From: Rhizomicrobium sp.
Lineage (GTDB): Bacteria; Pseudomonadota; Alphaproteobacteria; Micropepsales; Micropepsaceae
Length of the DNA stretch: 64,000 nt
Assembly: GCA_037200045.1 (NCBI GenBank)
Contig: JBBCHM010000001.1
Location: forward strand, 3,034,534-3,098,533
Direction: 5' to 3'
This document shows, one piece after another, positions 24,305 through 33,732 of this stretch. Numbering within the stretch: the first letter of the stretch is position 1; each line of letters starts with the position of its first letter. Below the pieces are notes generated by a model. The model saw only the letters and a program-made list of their open reading frames with translations. It was not told where the DNA came from and made no database searches. A program made the position numbers and the translations under genes.

Positions 24305-26248
24305 ATGAGCTCGCTCGACGTCTTTGACATCTTTTCCCGCGATTACGCGCGGGAGCGCTTCGAGACCATGTCCTTGCGGGACTGGCTGCTCGCCGCGCGC
24401 GACGACAAGATGCTCTACGCGACTCCGCCCGAACGCATGGTCGCCGCCATCGGCGAAGCCGCGCTGGTCGATACCGCGCAGGACCCCCGCCTCGCCCGCC
24501 TGTTCTCCAACCGCACCATCAAGGTCTATCCGGCCTTCAGCGGCTTCTTCGGGATGGAAGACACGATCGAGCGCATCGTGGGCTACTTCAAGCATGCCGC
24601 GCAGGGCCTCGAGGAGAAGCGGCAGATTCTCTATCTGCTGGGTCCGGTGGGCGGTGGCAAGTCCTCGCTCGCCGAGCGCCTCAAGGACATGATGGAGAAG
24701 TATCCGATCTATGTACTGAAGGCCGGCGACGTCATCAGCCCGGTGTTCGAATCGCCGCTCGGTCTCTTCCGTTCCGTCGAACTCGGCAATCTTCTGGCCG
24801 AACGCTACGGCATCGAGCGCCACCGGGTCGGCGGCGTGATGAGTCCCTGGGCGGTCAAGCGGCTCGACGAATTCGGCGGCGATATCTCGAAATTCGAGGT
24901 CGCGAAGATTTTTCCGTCGAAGCTGCGTCAATACGCCATCGCCAAGACCGAGCCGGGCGACGAGAACAACCAGGACATCTCCGCCCTCGTCGGCAAGGTC
25001 GATATCAGGAAGCTCGAACACTTCAGCCAGAACGATCCTGACGCCTACTCGTTCTCGGGCGGGCTGTGCCGGTCCAACCAGGGGCTTCTCGAATTCGTCG
25101 AGATGTTCAAGGCGCCGATCAAGGTCCTGCATCCCCTGCTGACCGCGACGCAGGAAGGCAATTACATCGGCACCGAGACGCTCGGGCCCATCCCGTTCAA
25201 CGGCACCATCCTCGCCCATTCCAACGAAGCGGAATGGACCGTCTTCAAGAACAACCGCAACAACGAAGCGTTCCTCGACCGCATCTGCGTCGTCACCGTG
25301 CCCTATTGCCTGCGGGTGACGGAGGAAACGGCGATCTACAAGAAGCTGCTGGAAGCCTCCAATCTCGGCCAGGCGTCGACGGCGCCCGAGACGCTGGAGA
25401 TGCTCGCCAAGTTCTGCGTCGCCACGCGGCTGAAGGAGCACGAGAACTCCAACATCATCTCCAAGATGCGCGTCTATGACGGCGAGAAGCTGAAGGACAC
25501 CGATCCGAAGGCCAAGACCCTGCAGGAATACAAGGACATGGCCGGCGTCGACGAGGGCATGACGGGCATCTCGACCCGCTTCGCCTACAAGACGCTGTCG
25601 GAGACCTTCAACTACGATCATTCCGAAGTCGCGGCCGATCCGGTGCATCTGATGTACGTGCTCGAACAGGCGATCAAGCGCGAGCAGATGCCCGACGAGA
25701 CCGAGAAGAAATATCTCGAATTCATCAAGGCGGAGCTGGCGCCGCGCTATGCCGAGTTCATCGGCAAGGAGATCCAGAAGGCCTATCTGGAATCCTACGG
25801 CGAGTACGGCCAGAACCTGTTCGACCGCTACATCGCCTACGCCGATGCCTGGATCGAGGACCAGGACTACAAGGACGCCGATACCGGGCAGCTCCTGGAT
25901 CGCGCCGCGCTCGACAACGAACTCTCCAAGATCGAGAAGCCGGCGGGCATCGCCAATCCGAAGGACTTCCGCAACGAGGTCGTGAAATTCGCGCTGCGCT
26001 ACCGGGCCCAGAACGACGGCAAGAACCCGGCCTGGACGGCCTATGAGAAAATCCGCTCGGTGATCGAGAAGCGCATGTTCACCCAGGTGGAAGACCTGCT
26101 ACCGGTGATCAGCTTCGAGTCCAAGAAGGACAACGACACGGCGAACAAGCACAACGAGTTCATCAAGCGCATGCTGGCGCGCGGCTACACCCCGCGCCAG
26201 GTCCGCCGCCTGGTCGAGTGGTACATGCGCGTGAACAAGGCGGGGTGA
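24305..26248 (+). CDS. prkA: PrkA-family serine protein kinase (YeaG)
   Basis: This 647-residue protein has an N-terminal AAA+ PrkA domain with the Walker A motif GPVGGGKSS (starting near residue 113) and a C-terminal kinase-like domain. Family segments include NRTIKVYPAFSGFFGMEDTIE, NQGLLEFVEMFKAPIKVLHPLL and TALL-type AAA+ motifs such as TATQEGNYIGTE. PrkA/YeaG acts in nitrogen and general stress survival. It is followed by yeaH and spoVR, the conserved trio. The start at 24305 has AAGGAG upstream. Confidence 0.96.
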   Translation: MSSLDVFDIFSRDYARERFETMSLRDWLLAARDDKMLYATPPERMVAAIGEAALVDTAQDPRLARLFSNRTIKVYPAFSGFFGMEDTIERIVGYFKHAAQGLEEKRQILYLLGPVGGGKSSLAERLKDMMEKYPIYVLKAGDVISPVFESPLGLFRSVELGNLLAERYGIERHRVGGVMSPWAVKRLDEFGGDISKFEVAKIFPSKLRQYAIAKTEPGDENNQDISALVGKVDIRKLEHFSQNDPDAYSFSGGLCRSNQGLLEFVEMFKAPIKVLHPLLTATQEGNYIGTETLGPIPFNGTILAHSNEAEWTVFKNNRNNEAFLDRICVVTVPYCLRVTEETAIYKKLLEASNLGQASTAPETLEMLAKFCVATRLKEHENSNIISKMRVYDGEKLKDTDPKAKTLQEYKDMAGVDEGMTGISTRFAYKTLSETFNYDHSEVAADPVHLMYVLEQAIKREQMPDETEKKYLEFIKAELAPRYAEFIGKEIQKAYLESYGEYGQNLFDRYIAYADAWIEDQDYKDADTGQLLDRAALDNELSKIEKPAGIANPKDFRNEVVKFALRYRAQNDGKNPAWTAYEKIRSVIEKRMFTQVEDLLPVISFESKKDNDTANKHNEFIKRMLARGYTPRQVRRLVEWYMRVNKAG

Positions 26249-26260
26249 TCGCTTCCATGC

Positions 26261-26385
26261 TGTCATCCCCGGCGAGCCGCGAAGCGGCGAGGGAAGGGGA
26301 CCCAGGCGGTGAGATCGGGCTCGGTCTATCCACCTGGGTTCCCTTCCCCTCGCGCCGCTTGCGCGCCGCTCGGCCGGGAATGACA
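26261..26385. repeat. Large imperfect inverted repeat between prkA and yeaH
   Basis: The outer arms TGTCATCCCCGGC (26261-26273) and GCCGGGAATGACA (26373-26385) are near-perfect complements, and an inner pair, GGGAAGGGGACCCAGG (26291-26306) with CCTGGGTTCCCTTCCCC (26333-26349), extends the structure. It is built like the repeat family at 12288-12769 (ATGAC ends, CCCAGG inner) but has a different sequence. It probably folds in the mRNA between the two genes. Confidence 0.75.
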
Positions 26386-26396
26386 GTGGTGCGGCC

Positions 26397-27701
26397 ATGA
26401 CCCACTTCGTCGACCGCCGCCTTAATCCCAAGGGCAAAAGCCTCGGCAACCGGCAACGCTTCCTGCGCCGGGCGCGCAACCAGATCCGCGAGGCGGTGCA
26501 GAAGTCGCTGAAGGATTCGGCGGTCGCCGACCTCGGCAAGGACCGCAAGATCAAGATCTCGACCAAGGGCACCAAGGAGCCGCGCTTCCGGCTCGATCCG
26601 CGCGCCTCGGGCGAGCGCGATTTCGTTCTGCCGGGCAACAAGGAATTCTCGCCGGGCGATGCCATCGACAAGCCGAAATCCGGCGGCAGCGGCGGCGCCG
26701 GCAAGGAGGCGTCCGATTCCGGCGATGGCGAGGACGATTTCGAGTTCACCATGACTCAGGACGAGGTGCTCGACATCTTCTTCGAGGATCTCGAACTGCC
26801 GAACCTTGTCCGCACCACGCTGAAGGAAACGCCGAACAAGCAGTGGAAGCGCGCCGGCATCACCACGGCGGGCTCGCCGACCCAGATCAATCTCGTGCGC
26901 ACCATGCGCAATTCCTATGGCCGCCGCCTCGCACTCAAGCGGCCGACCATGGCCGATGTGGCGGCGCTGGAGGTCCAGCTTGCCGCCGCCGAAGAGGACG
27001 ATCCGGTCGATCCCGCGAAGATATCGGCGCTCAAGGAGCAGCTCGCCAAGGCCATCGCCAAGCGCAAATGGGTCGGCTTCATCGATCCGATCGACGTGCG
27101 GTTCAATTCCTTCACCGAACAGCCGACGCCCACGAGCCAGGCGGTGATGTTCTGCCTGATGGACGTTTCCGGCTCGATGGGCGAGCGCGAGAAGGACCTC
27201 GCCAAGCGCTTCTACATGCTGCTGCACCTGTTCCTGAAGCGGCGCTACAAGAAGGTCGACGTCGTCTTCATCCGCCACACCCATGACGCGCAGGAGGTGA
27301 ACGAGCAGGAGTTCTTCTATTCGCGCCAGTCGGGTGGCACGATCGTCTCGACCGCGCTCGACAAGATGCTGGAGATCCAGAAGGAGCGCTACGCGACGGC
27401 GGACTGGAACATCTACGCGGCGCAGGCCTCGGACGGCTACACGCAGTCGGGCGACGCGCGCCACTGCGTGGAGATGCTTAACCAGCTGATCATGCCGCTC
27501 TGCCAGTACTACGCCTATATAGAGATCCTGGACGAGCGCGAGATGGAGGTGTTCGCTTCCGAAGACAGCGGTGCCGAACTATGGCGCGCCTACCGCACCG
27601 TGGCGGAGGAATGGTCCAACTTCGCGACCAAGCGCATCGCCAAGCCGGCCGACATCTTCCCGGTGTTCCACGAGCTGTTCAAGAAGACGGAGGCGGCGTG
27701 A
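26397..27701 (+). CDS. yeaH: YeaH/DUF444 family protein
   Basis: This 434-residue DUF444 protein starts with the conserved basic segment VDRRLNPKGKSLGNRQRFLRR and has a von Willebrand factor A-like domain whose MIDAS motif is DVSGSMGE (D256). It works with PrkA in the stress cluster, with unknown biochemistry. The stop overlaps the spoVR start in GTGA. It is separated from prkA by the hairpin at 26261-26385. Confidence 0.95.
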   Translation: MTHFVDRRLNPKGKSLGNRQRFLRRARNQIREAVQKSLKDSAVADLGKDRKIKISTKGTKEPRFRLDPRASGERDFVLPGNKEFSPGDAIDKPKSGGSGGAGKEASDSGDGEDDFEFTMTQDEVLDIFFEDLELPNLVRTTLKETPNKQWKRAGITTAGSPTQINLVRTMRNSYGRRLALKRPTMADVAALEVQLAAAEEDDPVDPAKISALKEQLAKAIAKRKWVGFIDPIDVRFNSFTEQPTPTSQAVMFCLMDVSGSMGEREKDLAKRFYMLLHLFLKRRYKKVDVVFIRHTHDAQEVNEQEFFYSRQSGGTIVSTALDKMLEIQKERYATADWNIYAAQASDGYTQSGDARHCVEMLNQLIMPLCQYYAYIEILDEREMEVFASEDSGAELWRAYRTVAEEWSNFATKRIAKPADIFPVFHELFKKTEAA

Positions 27702-29189
27702 GCGCGAACAAACTCCTCTTCACCGATTCCGAATGGGATTTCGCAACCGTCGAGCGGACCTACAAGGCCATCGAGGACATCGCGCTGAACGACCTCGGCC
27801 TCGACGTCTATCCCAACCAGATCGAGATCATTTCGTCCGAGCAGATGCTCGACGCCTATTCCTCCATCGCCATGCCGCTGATGTACAATCACTGGTCGTT
27901 CGGCAAGATGTTCGCGCGCGAGGAGACGCTCTATCGCGCCGGCTATTCCGCGCTCGCCTACGAGGTCGTGATCAATTCCAGCCCGTGCATCTCCTACCTT
28001 CTGGAGGAGAACACGATGACGATGCAGGCCTTGGTCATGGCGCATGCCGCGTTCGGCCACAATCACTTCTTCAAGAACAACTACCTGTTCCGGCAGTGGA
28101 CCAATGCCGAAGGCATCATGGATTATCTCGCCTTCGCCAAGAAATACATCGCCGCCTGCGAGGAGCGCTATGGCCGCGACGAGGTCGAGGCGGTGCTCGA
28201 TTCCGCCCATGCGCTGATGGAGCAGGGCGTGTTCCGCTACCGCCGCCCGCCGCGCCCCTCGAAGGAGCGTGTGCTGGGAAAAGCGCCGGCGCCGCGCCGA
28301 ATACGAGGAGGAGGCCTATAGCGAGCTTTGGCGCACGCTGCCCGCCGGCATCGAGCCGCCGGCCGCCCCGCCGACGCCCGATCACGACGACGATTACGGC
28401 GGGGACACCAAGCTGCCGGAAGAGAACCTGCTCTATTTCCTGGAGAAGAACTCACCGGTGCTGAAGGCTTGGCAGCGCGAGACGCTGCGCATCGTGCGCA
28501 ACCTGTCGCAATATTTCTATCCGCAGCGCCAGCTCAAGGTGATGAACGAGGGCTGCGCCACCTTCGTGCACTACACGATCATGAACCTGCTCTACGAGCG
28601 CGGCCAGATCAGCGAAGGCTCCTGGCTCGAATTCATGCACAGCCACACCTCGGTCGTGTTCCAGCCGGAGTTCAGCGACCGGCGCTATTCCGGCTTCAAT
28701 CCCTATGCGCTGGGCTACGGGATGATGGCCGACATCCGGCGCATCTGCGAGAAGCCGACGCCGGAGGATCGCGACTGGTTTCCCGCCTTCGCCGGCAAGG
28801 GCGACTGGATGGGGACGCTCAAGGACGCCTGGGCGAATTATCGCGACGAGAGCTTCATCGAGCAGTTCCTGTCGCCGAAGCTGATGCGCGATTTCCGCCT
28901 GTTCGCGCTCTACGACAAGGCGGATGCGTCCGCCTTCAAGGTGTCAGCGATCCACAACGAGAATGGCTATCGCCAGGTGCGCGCCATGCTGGCGCGGCAG
29001 TATGACGTCGGCGCCGCCGACCCGAACATCCAGGTCACCGGCGCCGACCTCAAAGGCAACCGAACGCTGTTCCTGTCGCATGCCATGCATCGCGGCATTC
29101 CCCTGCACAATCAGACCAAGGAGCTTGTCCTCGCCCACGTCGAGCGCCTGTGGGGCCACGACGTGAAGCTGGAAGAGCGCGCCGCCTAG
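27698..29189 (+). pseudogene. spoVR: SpoVR family protein, one frameshift
   Basis: SpoVR proteins are about 500 residues and belong to the prkA-yeaH cluster. The first part (27698 to about 28270) has DVYPNQIEIISSEQMLDAYSS and the histidine-rich FGHNHFFKNNYLF segment. The frame then shifts by one base, and the second part (from about 28275 to 29189) continues with EKRRRRAEYEEEAYSELWRTLP and ends with the C-terminal domain. One extra base near CGTGTGCTGGGAAAA explains it; dropping one base joins both halves without loss. The first frame would stop at 28321. It is either a sequence error or a recent pseudogene. Confidence 0.88.
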
Positions 29190-29359
29190 CTGCGTGCAAC
29201 GCCTTCCGGCTGCATCGTGACGGTCTGCGCCACGGGATGATGCGCCGGCTGGAAGGTCGGCGACCAGGTGACCTCGAGGAACAGCAGAGCCGCACCCGCG
29301 ATTAGGGCGACCATCAGCGCCTTCGCGCCCATGCCGTCGCCAGTCTCTTGTTCATTCAT
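29186..29359 (-). CDS. Small single-pass membrane protein
   Basis: This protein of 57 residues has one hydrophobic helix (ALMVALIAGAALLFLEVTW) with a short polar N-terminus (MNEQETGDGMGA). The ATG at 29359 is preferred because GGAG lies eight bases upstream; an ATG at 29371 is also in frame. Its stop overlaps the spoVR stop on the opposite strand. I do not recognise a family. Confidence 0.5.
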   Translation of the reverse strand: MNEQETGDGMGAKALMVALIAGAALLFLEVTWSPTFQPAHHPVAQTVTMQPEGVARS

Positions 29360-29600
29360 GATCCACTCCATTTGTTGAGGCCCCGAGCACCGTCTCGTTC
29401 GCCTGTGAGCCGGAAATGGGGTCTGGTGGGCAGTTCGCAATAGTCCGATGCTGCGCTGCACTGAATGCGAGCCATGCGGAAAACGAATGCATCCGCTCCT
29501 TGCGGTCGGCCTGCCGCATACCCACGCCGCCAGCGGGGCCAGGCCTTCTACGGCGGTGCGAGGCGTGCCACGTTAACCTGCGGAAAAATCGGAGGAAGCC

Positions 29601-30440
29601 ATGGCGAAACGCACGCTGGAAACCGGGACGACCGACCTGCTGGCCACGGTGGAGGACGGCGTCGCCGTGATCGTCATGAACCGGCCGGAGCGGCGCAACG
29701 CGCTGTCGCGCGACATGCTCACGGCAATGTCATCGGTGCTGGCGGCCTGCGAGACCGATCCGTCGGTCGCCTGCGTCGTGCTGACCGGCGCGGGCGGCGC
29801 GTTCTGCGCCGGCGGCGACGTGAAGGGCATGGCGGAGGGAACCGGCGGCGGCTCGACAGCCCCGGCCGGCGCCGATCTCGACAGCCGCATCCACGCCCAG
29901 CGCATCAGCCAGCGCGCGACCGCCGGCCGGCTCTACAAGATGCCCAAGCCGACCATCGCGGCGATTCCGGGTCCCGCGGCCGGGGCCGGCCTGTCGCTGG
30001 CGCTTGCCTGCGACCTGCGCATCGCGGCGGAGGGCGTGGTGATGACCACCGCCTTCGCCAAGGTCGGTTTCTCGGGCGACTATGGCGGCACCTATTTCCT
30101 CAGCCACCTCGTCGGCAGCGCCAAGGCCCGCGAGCTCTATTATCTCTCCGACCGCATCGACATGAAGGAAGCGCTCAGGCTCGGCCTGGTGAACTGGGTC
30201 GTGCCGGCGGACCAACTCGACGCCAGGACGCGCGAGATCGCGCATCGCCTCGCAAAGGGCCCGCGCGTCGCCTACCGCTATATGAAAGAGAACATCAACC
30301 GCGCGGTGACCGGCGCCGATATCGACGACTGCCTCGACCTGGAGGCAACGCATCACAATCACACGGGCCTGACCGAAGATCACCGCGAGGCCGCCAAGGC
30401 CTTCGTCGAAAAGCGCGAGCCGGTGTTCAAGGGCCGCTAG
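29601..30440 (+). CDS. Enoyl-CoA hydratase/isomerase family protein
   Basis: This 279-residue crotonase-fold enzyme has the N-terminal motif VIVMNRPERRNALS, the oxyanion-hole segment GAGGAFCAGGDVKGMA, and the second oxyanion region with AAIPGPAAGAGLSLALACDLRIA. A glycine-rich insert follows the first motif. It probably hydrates or isomerises an acyl-CoA in beta-oxidation, but the glutamate usually found near residue 145-165 is not obvious, so the exact reaction is uncertain. The start is preceded by GGAGG. Confidence 0.9.
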   Translation: MAKRTLETGTTDLLATVEDGVAVIVMNRPERRNALSRDMLTAMSSVLAACETDPSVACVVLTGAGGAFCAGGDVKGMAEGTGGGSTAPAGADLDSRIHAQRISQRATAGRLYKMPKPTIAAIPGPAAGAGLSLALACDLRIAAEGVVMTTAFAKVGFSGDYGGTYFLSHLVGSAKARELYYLSDRIDMKEALRLGLVNWVVPADQLDARTREIAHRLAKGPRVAYRYMKENINRAVTGADIDDCLDLEATHHNHTGLTEDHREAAKAFVEKREPVFKGR

Positions 30441-30463
30441 GAACCGCAAAGAGGGGGAATGAC

Positions 30464-30832
30464 ATGTTGCGTTTGATCCTGGGCGCCGTGCTGGGCGTCG
30501 TTGCTTGGTTCGTTGTCGTGTTTGCCGTGAGTCTGGTGCTTCGCGAGATCGCGCCGGCGCTGTCGGCGGCAATGGCCGTTCACACGACGGCGGTCGCGCT
30601 TTGCGAAAGGCTGGCCGTCAGCTTCCTGGGCTCGCTCGTCGGCGGTCTGGTCGCGGCGCTCGTGTCGCGCGAGCGCCTGCGCGCCCCGCTCGCGACCGGC
30701 ATCCTCATGCTGATCGTCTTCGTGCCCTATCACACGACGATCTGGACGCAATTCCCGCTCTGGTATCACCTGACCTTCTTCGCCTCCCTGCTGCTGCTCA
30801 GCCTCGTGGGCGGGCGCTTCAAATCGGCATAG
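30464..30832 (+). CDS. Small integral membrane protein
   Basis: This 122-residue protein has four predicted hydrophobic segments (residues 4-26, about 48-66, 74-88 and 100-115) separated by short loops, with arginines on the presumed cytoplasmic sides. The start has GAGGGGGAA upstream and lies 23 bases after the enoyl-CoA hydratase stop, so it may be cotranscribed. I do not recognise a family. Confidence 0.7.
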   Translation: MLRLILGAVLGVVAWFVVVFAVSLVLREIAPALSAAMAVHTTAVALCERLAVSFLGSLVGGLVAALVSRERLRAPLATGILMLIVFVPYHTTIWTQFPLWYHLTFFASLLLLSLVGGRFKSA

Positions 30833-30951
30833 AGGCTCGCGGCGCGCTCGCGCTTGTGTGATCGGCCGCCGCCAAAGCGCCCCAATCGCGCCCTGTCGCG
30901 GTCCCGATTGGGGTCGAGGCTCTCCTGTATTGGTTCAGGCAGGGGAAACCG

Positions 30952-32670
30952 ATGACACGCCATCCCAATCTCTGGCTTCGCGCCGGCGCCATGATCTTCG
31001 GCGCCGGATTGACCGTCGCGCTGGCCGCGTGCGTCGCGCACACGGACAAGACGTCGGGCAATCCGTCCAACGAACTCGTGGTCGCAATCGATCAAAGCGC
31101 GCCGCCGGCGCCCCCACCGCCACCTGCCTTGGCTCCGGCACCGGACATCGCGATGGTGGCCAATATGGCGGCACCGATGGCCGTGCTGAGGTCGCCGGCT
31201 CAGATGCCGTCCTATTGGCAGCCGGCGAACACCTCGAAATTCCCCGATGCCAAGCCTAACGCCGTGATCGTCGCGGCGGAGCAGCCGGTCTCGACCTTCT
31301 CGATCGACGTCGACACGGCGTCCTATGGCGTGGTGCGCGACGCCTTGAACGCCGGCGCGCTGCCGCCGGCCGACGCGGTGCGCATCGAGGAGATGGTGAA
31401 CTATTTCGACTACGCCTATCCGCTCCCGCAAGACCGCAAGACGCCGTTCCGCGCCAGCGTGCGGGTCTATCCGACGCCGTGGAACAGGGACACGCAGATC
31501 CTGCACATCGGCATCAAGGGCTTCGACATCCCGAAGAAGGAACGGCCGGCCGCCAATCTCGTCTTCCTGATCGACAGTTCCGGCTCGATGAACGAGCCGA
31601 ACAAGCTGCCGCTTCTGAAACGCGCCTTTCATCTGCTGGTCGACCAGTTGGGCGCGAAGGACCGCATCGCCATCGTCACCTATGCCGGCCAGGTCGGCGT
31701 GGTGCTGGAGCCGACGCCGGGCACCGACAAGGCGAAGATCCTCGCCGCGCTGGACCGCCTCGAAGCCGGCGGCTCGACCGCGGGCGGCGAGGGCATCCGC
31801 GTCGCCTATCGGCTCGCCGAGGCGAACTTCATGAAGGGCGCGGTCAACCGCGTGCTGCTGGCGACCGATGGTGACTTCAACGTCGGCATCACCGATCCCA
31901 AGGCGCTGGAGGACTTCGTCACCCGCGAGCGCGCCAGCGGCGTCTATCTGACCTGCCTCGGCTTCGGCGACGACAACTATCAGGACGCGACGATGCAGAA
32001 GCTGGCCCAGGCCGGCAACGGCAACGCCGCCTTCATCGACACCCTGAACGAGGCGCACAAAGTGTTCGTCGACCAGATCGCCGGCACGCTCTTCACCATC
32101 GCCAACGACGTGAAGATCCAGGTCGAGTTCAATCCGGCGCGCGTCGCGGAATACCGCCTGATCGGCTACGAGACCCGGATGCTCAACCGCACCGACTTCA
32201 ACAACGACAAGGTCGACGCCGGCGACATCGGTTCGGGCGCCACCGTGACCGCGCTCTACGAGATCACGCTGGTCGGCTCGAAGGCCGCGATGGCCGATCC
32301 GCTGCGTTATGCCAAGCCGGCCAAGGGCGATTCGAACGGCGAGCTCGCTTTTCTCAAGATCCGCTACAAGCTGCCGGGCGAGACGACGTCAAAGCTGATC
32401 GAACGGCCGATCGGCAATGCCGACATGGCGAAGGATTTCGCGAGCGTGTCGCCCGACATGCGCTTTGCCGCGTCCGTCGTCGGCGCGGCGCAACTTATGC
32501 GCCATGATCCCTATATTCGCGATTTCGACTACGACCGTGCCAAGGCGATTGCCCAAGGCGCACGCGGCGACGACGCTTTCGGCTATCGCGCCGAGTTCAT
32601 CCGCATGCTCGACCTCGCCAAGAGCGCGGCGTCGCAGCAGGCGCTGAACACGGGAAAGCCCGAGGAGTGA
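30952..32670 (+). CDS. von Willebrand factor A domain lipoprotein (YfbK-like)
   Basis: This 572-residue protein begins with a signal peptide ending in the lipobox LAAC (C27), so it is likely a lipoprotein. After a proline-rich linker comes the YfbK/Ywmd-type N-terminal domain (FSIDVDTASYGVVRDALN, VRIEEMVNYFDYAYP), then a VWA domain with the MIDAS motif DSSGSMNE (D208), and a C-terminal DUF3520-like domain (DDAFGYRAEFIRMLDLAKSA). Its function is unknown; related proteins sit in metal-dependent binding roles at the envelope. Confidence 0.92.
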   Translation: MTRHPNLWLRAGAMIFGAGLTVALAACVAHTDKTSGNPSNELVVAIDQSAPPAPPPPPALAPAPDIAMVANMAAPMAVLRSPAQMPSYWQPANTSKFPDAKPNAVIVAAEQPVSTFSIDVDTASYGVVRDALNAGALPPADAVRIEEMVNYFDYAYPLPQDRKTPFRASVRVYPTPWNRDTQILHIGIKGFDIPKKERPAANLVFLIDSSGSMNEPNKLPLLKRAFHLLVDQLGAKDRIAIVTYAGQVGVVLEPTPGTDKAKILAALDRLEAGGSTAGGEGIRVAYRLAEANFMKGAVNRVLLATDGDFNVGITDPKALEDFVTRERASGVYLTCLGFGDDNYQDATMQKLAQAGNGNAAFIDTLNEAHKVFVDQIAGTLFTIANDVKIQVEFNPARVAEYRLIGYETRMLNRTDFNNDKVDAGDIGSGATVTALYEITLVGSKAAMADPLRYAKPAKGDSNGELAFLKIRYKLPGETTSKLIERPIGNADMAKDFASVSPDMRFAASVVGAAQLMRHDPYIRDFDYDRAKAIAQGARGDDAFGYRAEFIRMLDLAKSAASQQALNTGKPEE

Positions 32671-32697
32671 CGAGGATCGATCCCCGCGGAAACGGCT

Positions 32698-33597
32698 CTA
32701 ACGGCGGATGAAGTCGTTGAGCAGCGCGGCGATTTCGGCGGGTTTGTCTTCCTGCAGGAAGTGGCCGCCGCCGGCGATGGTGACGTGTTTCTGTCCCTTG
32801 GCGCCCGGCACGCGCGCCTGGAAGACGCGCTCCCCGCCCTTGGTGATCGGATCGGAGTCGCTGAACGCGGTCAGGAACGGCTTCTCGAACGTCTCCAGCA
32901 CCGTCCAGGCGTGCTTGTTCTCCGCCACCGAGCCGTGCTCTGGCGTGACAGGCACCAGCGCCGGAAAGCGGCGCGCGCCGGCCTTATAGGTCTCGTCGGG
33001 ATAGGGCGCGTCATAGGCGGCGATTTCCGCCGCGCTCAGGGCACGCTTCGTGCCGCCCTGCAGGATCTGGCCGACCGGCAGCACCGGCGCGCTTTGGCTG
33101 AAATTGCGCCAGGCTTCGAAGGCCGGCGTGAGGCCGGTGCCGATGGGAAGGCCCGTATTCGCCACCACGACGCGGGCGAAGCGCTCCGGGAAGGCGGCGA
33201 CGAGGCGAAGCCCGATCAGCCCGCCCCAGTCCTGGCAGAACAGCGTGATGTCCGTAAGCTCGTTGGCGAGCAGCCAATCGCTCATCCATTTGACATGGCG
33301 TTCATAGGTGTAGTCGTCCTGCTCCGACGGCTTGTCGGAGCGGCCGAAGCCGACCAGATCCGGCGCCACCGCGCGATGCCCCTTGGCCGCCAGCGCGGGG
33401 ACGATGGCGCGATAGAGATAGCTCCACGACGGCTCGCCATGCAGGAGCAGCACGGGCGCCGCGCCGCGCGGGCCTTGCTCGATATGGTGGATACGCAGCG
33501 TCTGGCCGTCGCCGCTGTCGATCTCGGTGTAATGCGGCGCGAAGTCATAGTCGGCAAGGCCCTCGAACCGTGCGTCGGGCGTACGCAGGATTTTCAT
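32698..33597 (-). CDS. Haloalkane dehalogenase-like alpha/beta hydrolase
   Basis: This 299-residue protein matches subfamily I haloalkane dehalogenases. The oxyanion segment is [13 protein letters not shown] (53-63), the nucleophile is D123 in [11 protein letters not shown], an acid residue is in [13 protein letters not shown] and the catalytic histidine in GGGHFLQED. The start at 33597 gives [11 protein letters not shown], the usual N-terminus. Members cleave carbon-halogen bonds; the aspartate nucleophile distinguishes them from esterases. Activity on real substrates is unproven. Confidence 0.9.
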   Translation of the reverse strand: MKILRTPDARFEGLADYDFAPHYTEIDSGDGQTLRIHHIEQGPRGAAPVLLLHGEPSWSYLYRAIVPALAAKGHRAVAPDLVGFGRSDKPSEQDDYTYERHVKWMSDWLLANELTDITLFCQDWGGLIGLRLVAAFPERFARVVVANTGLPIGTGLTPAFEAWRNFSQSAPVLPVGQILQGGTKRALSAAEIAAYDAPYPDETYKAGARRFPALVPVTPEHGSVAENKHAWTVLETFEKPFLTAFSDSDPITKGGERVFQARVPGAKGQKHVTIAGGGHFLQEDKPAEIAALLNDFIRR

Positions 33598-33732
33598 GGC
33601 TTGATTCCCCTCGGCCGCCGCCGAACTGCGTGGCAACGGCCGTACAACAGCCACCAGTCCTGCGGCGCGTCAAGTGAAAAGCGGAATCTCGGTTCCCTTT
33701 TTCGCACGCCGAGATGGGATGCCGCCGATCGA

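Noticed and set aside
33680..33715. Inverted repeat ATCTCGG...CCGAGAT between the dehalogenase and VOC genes
   Set aside because: Seven-base arms with a long loop and a T run inside rather than after the stem; chance cannot be excluded.
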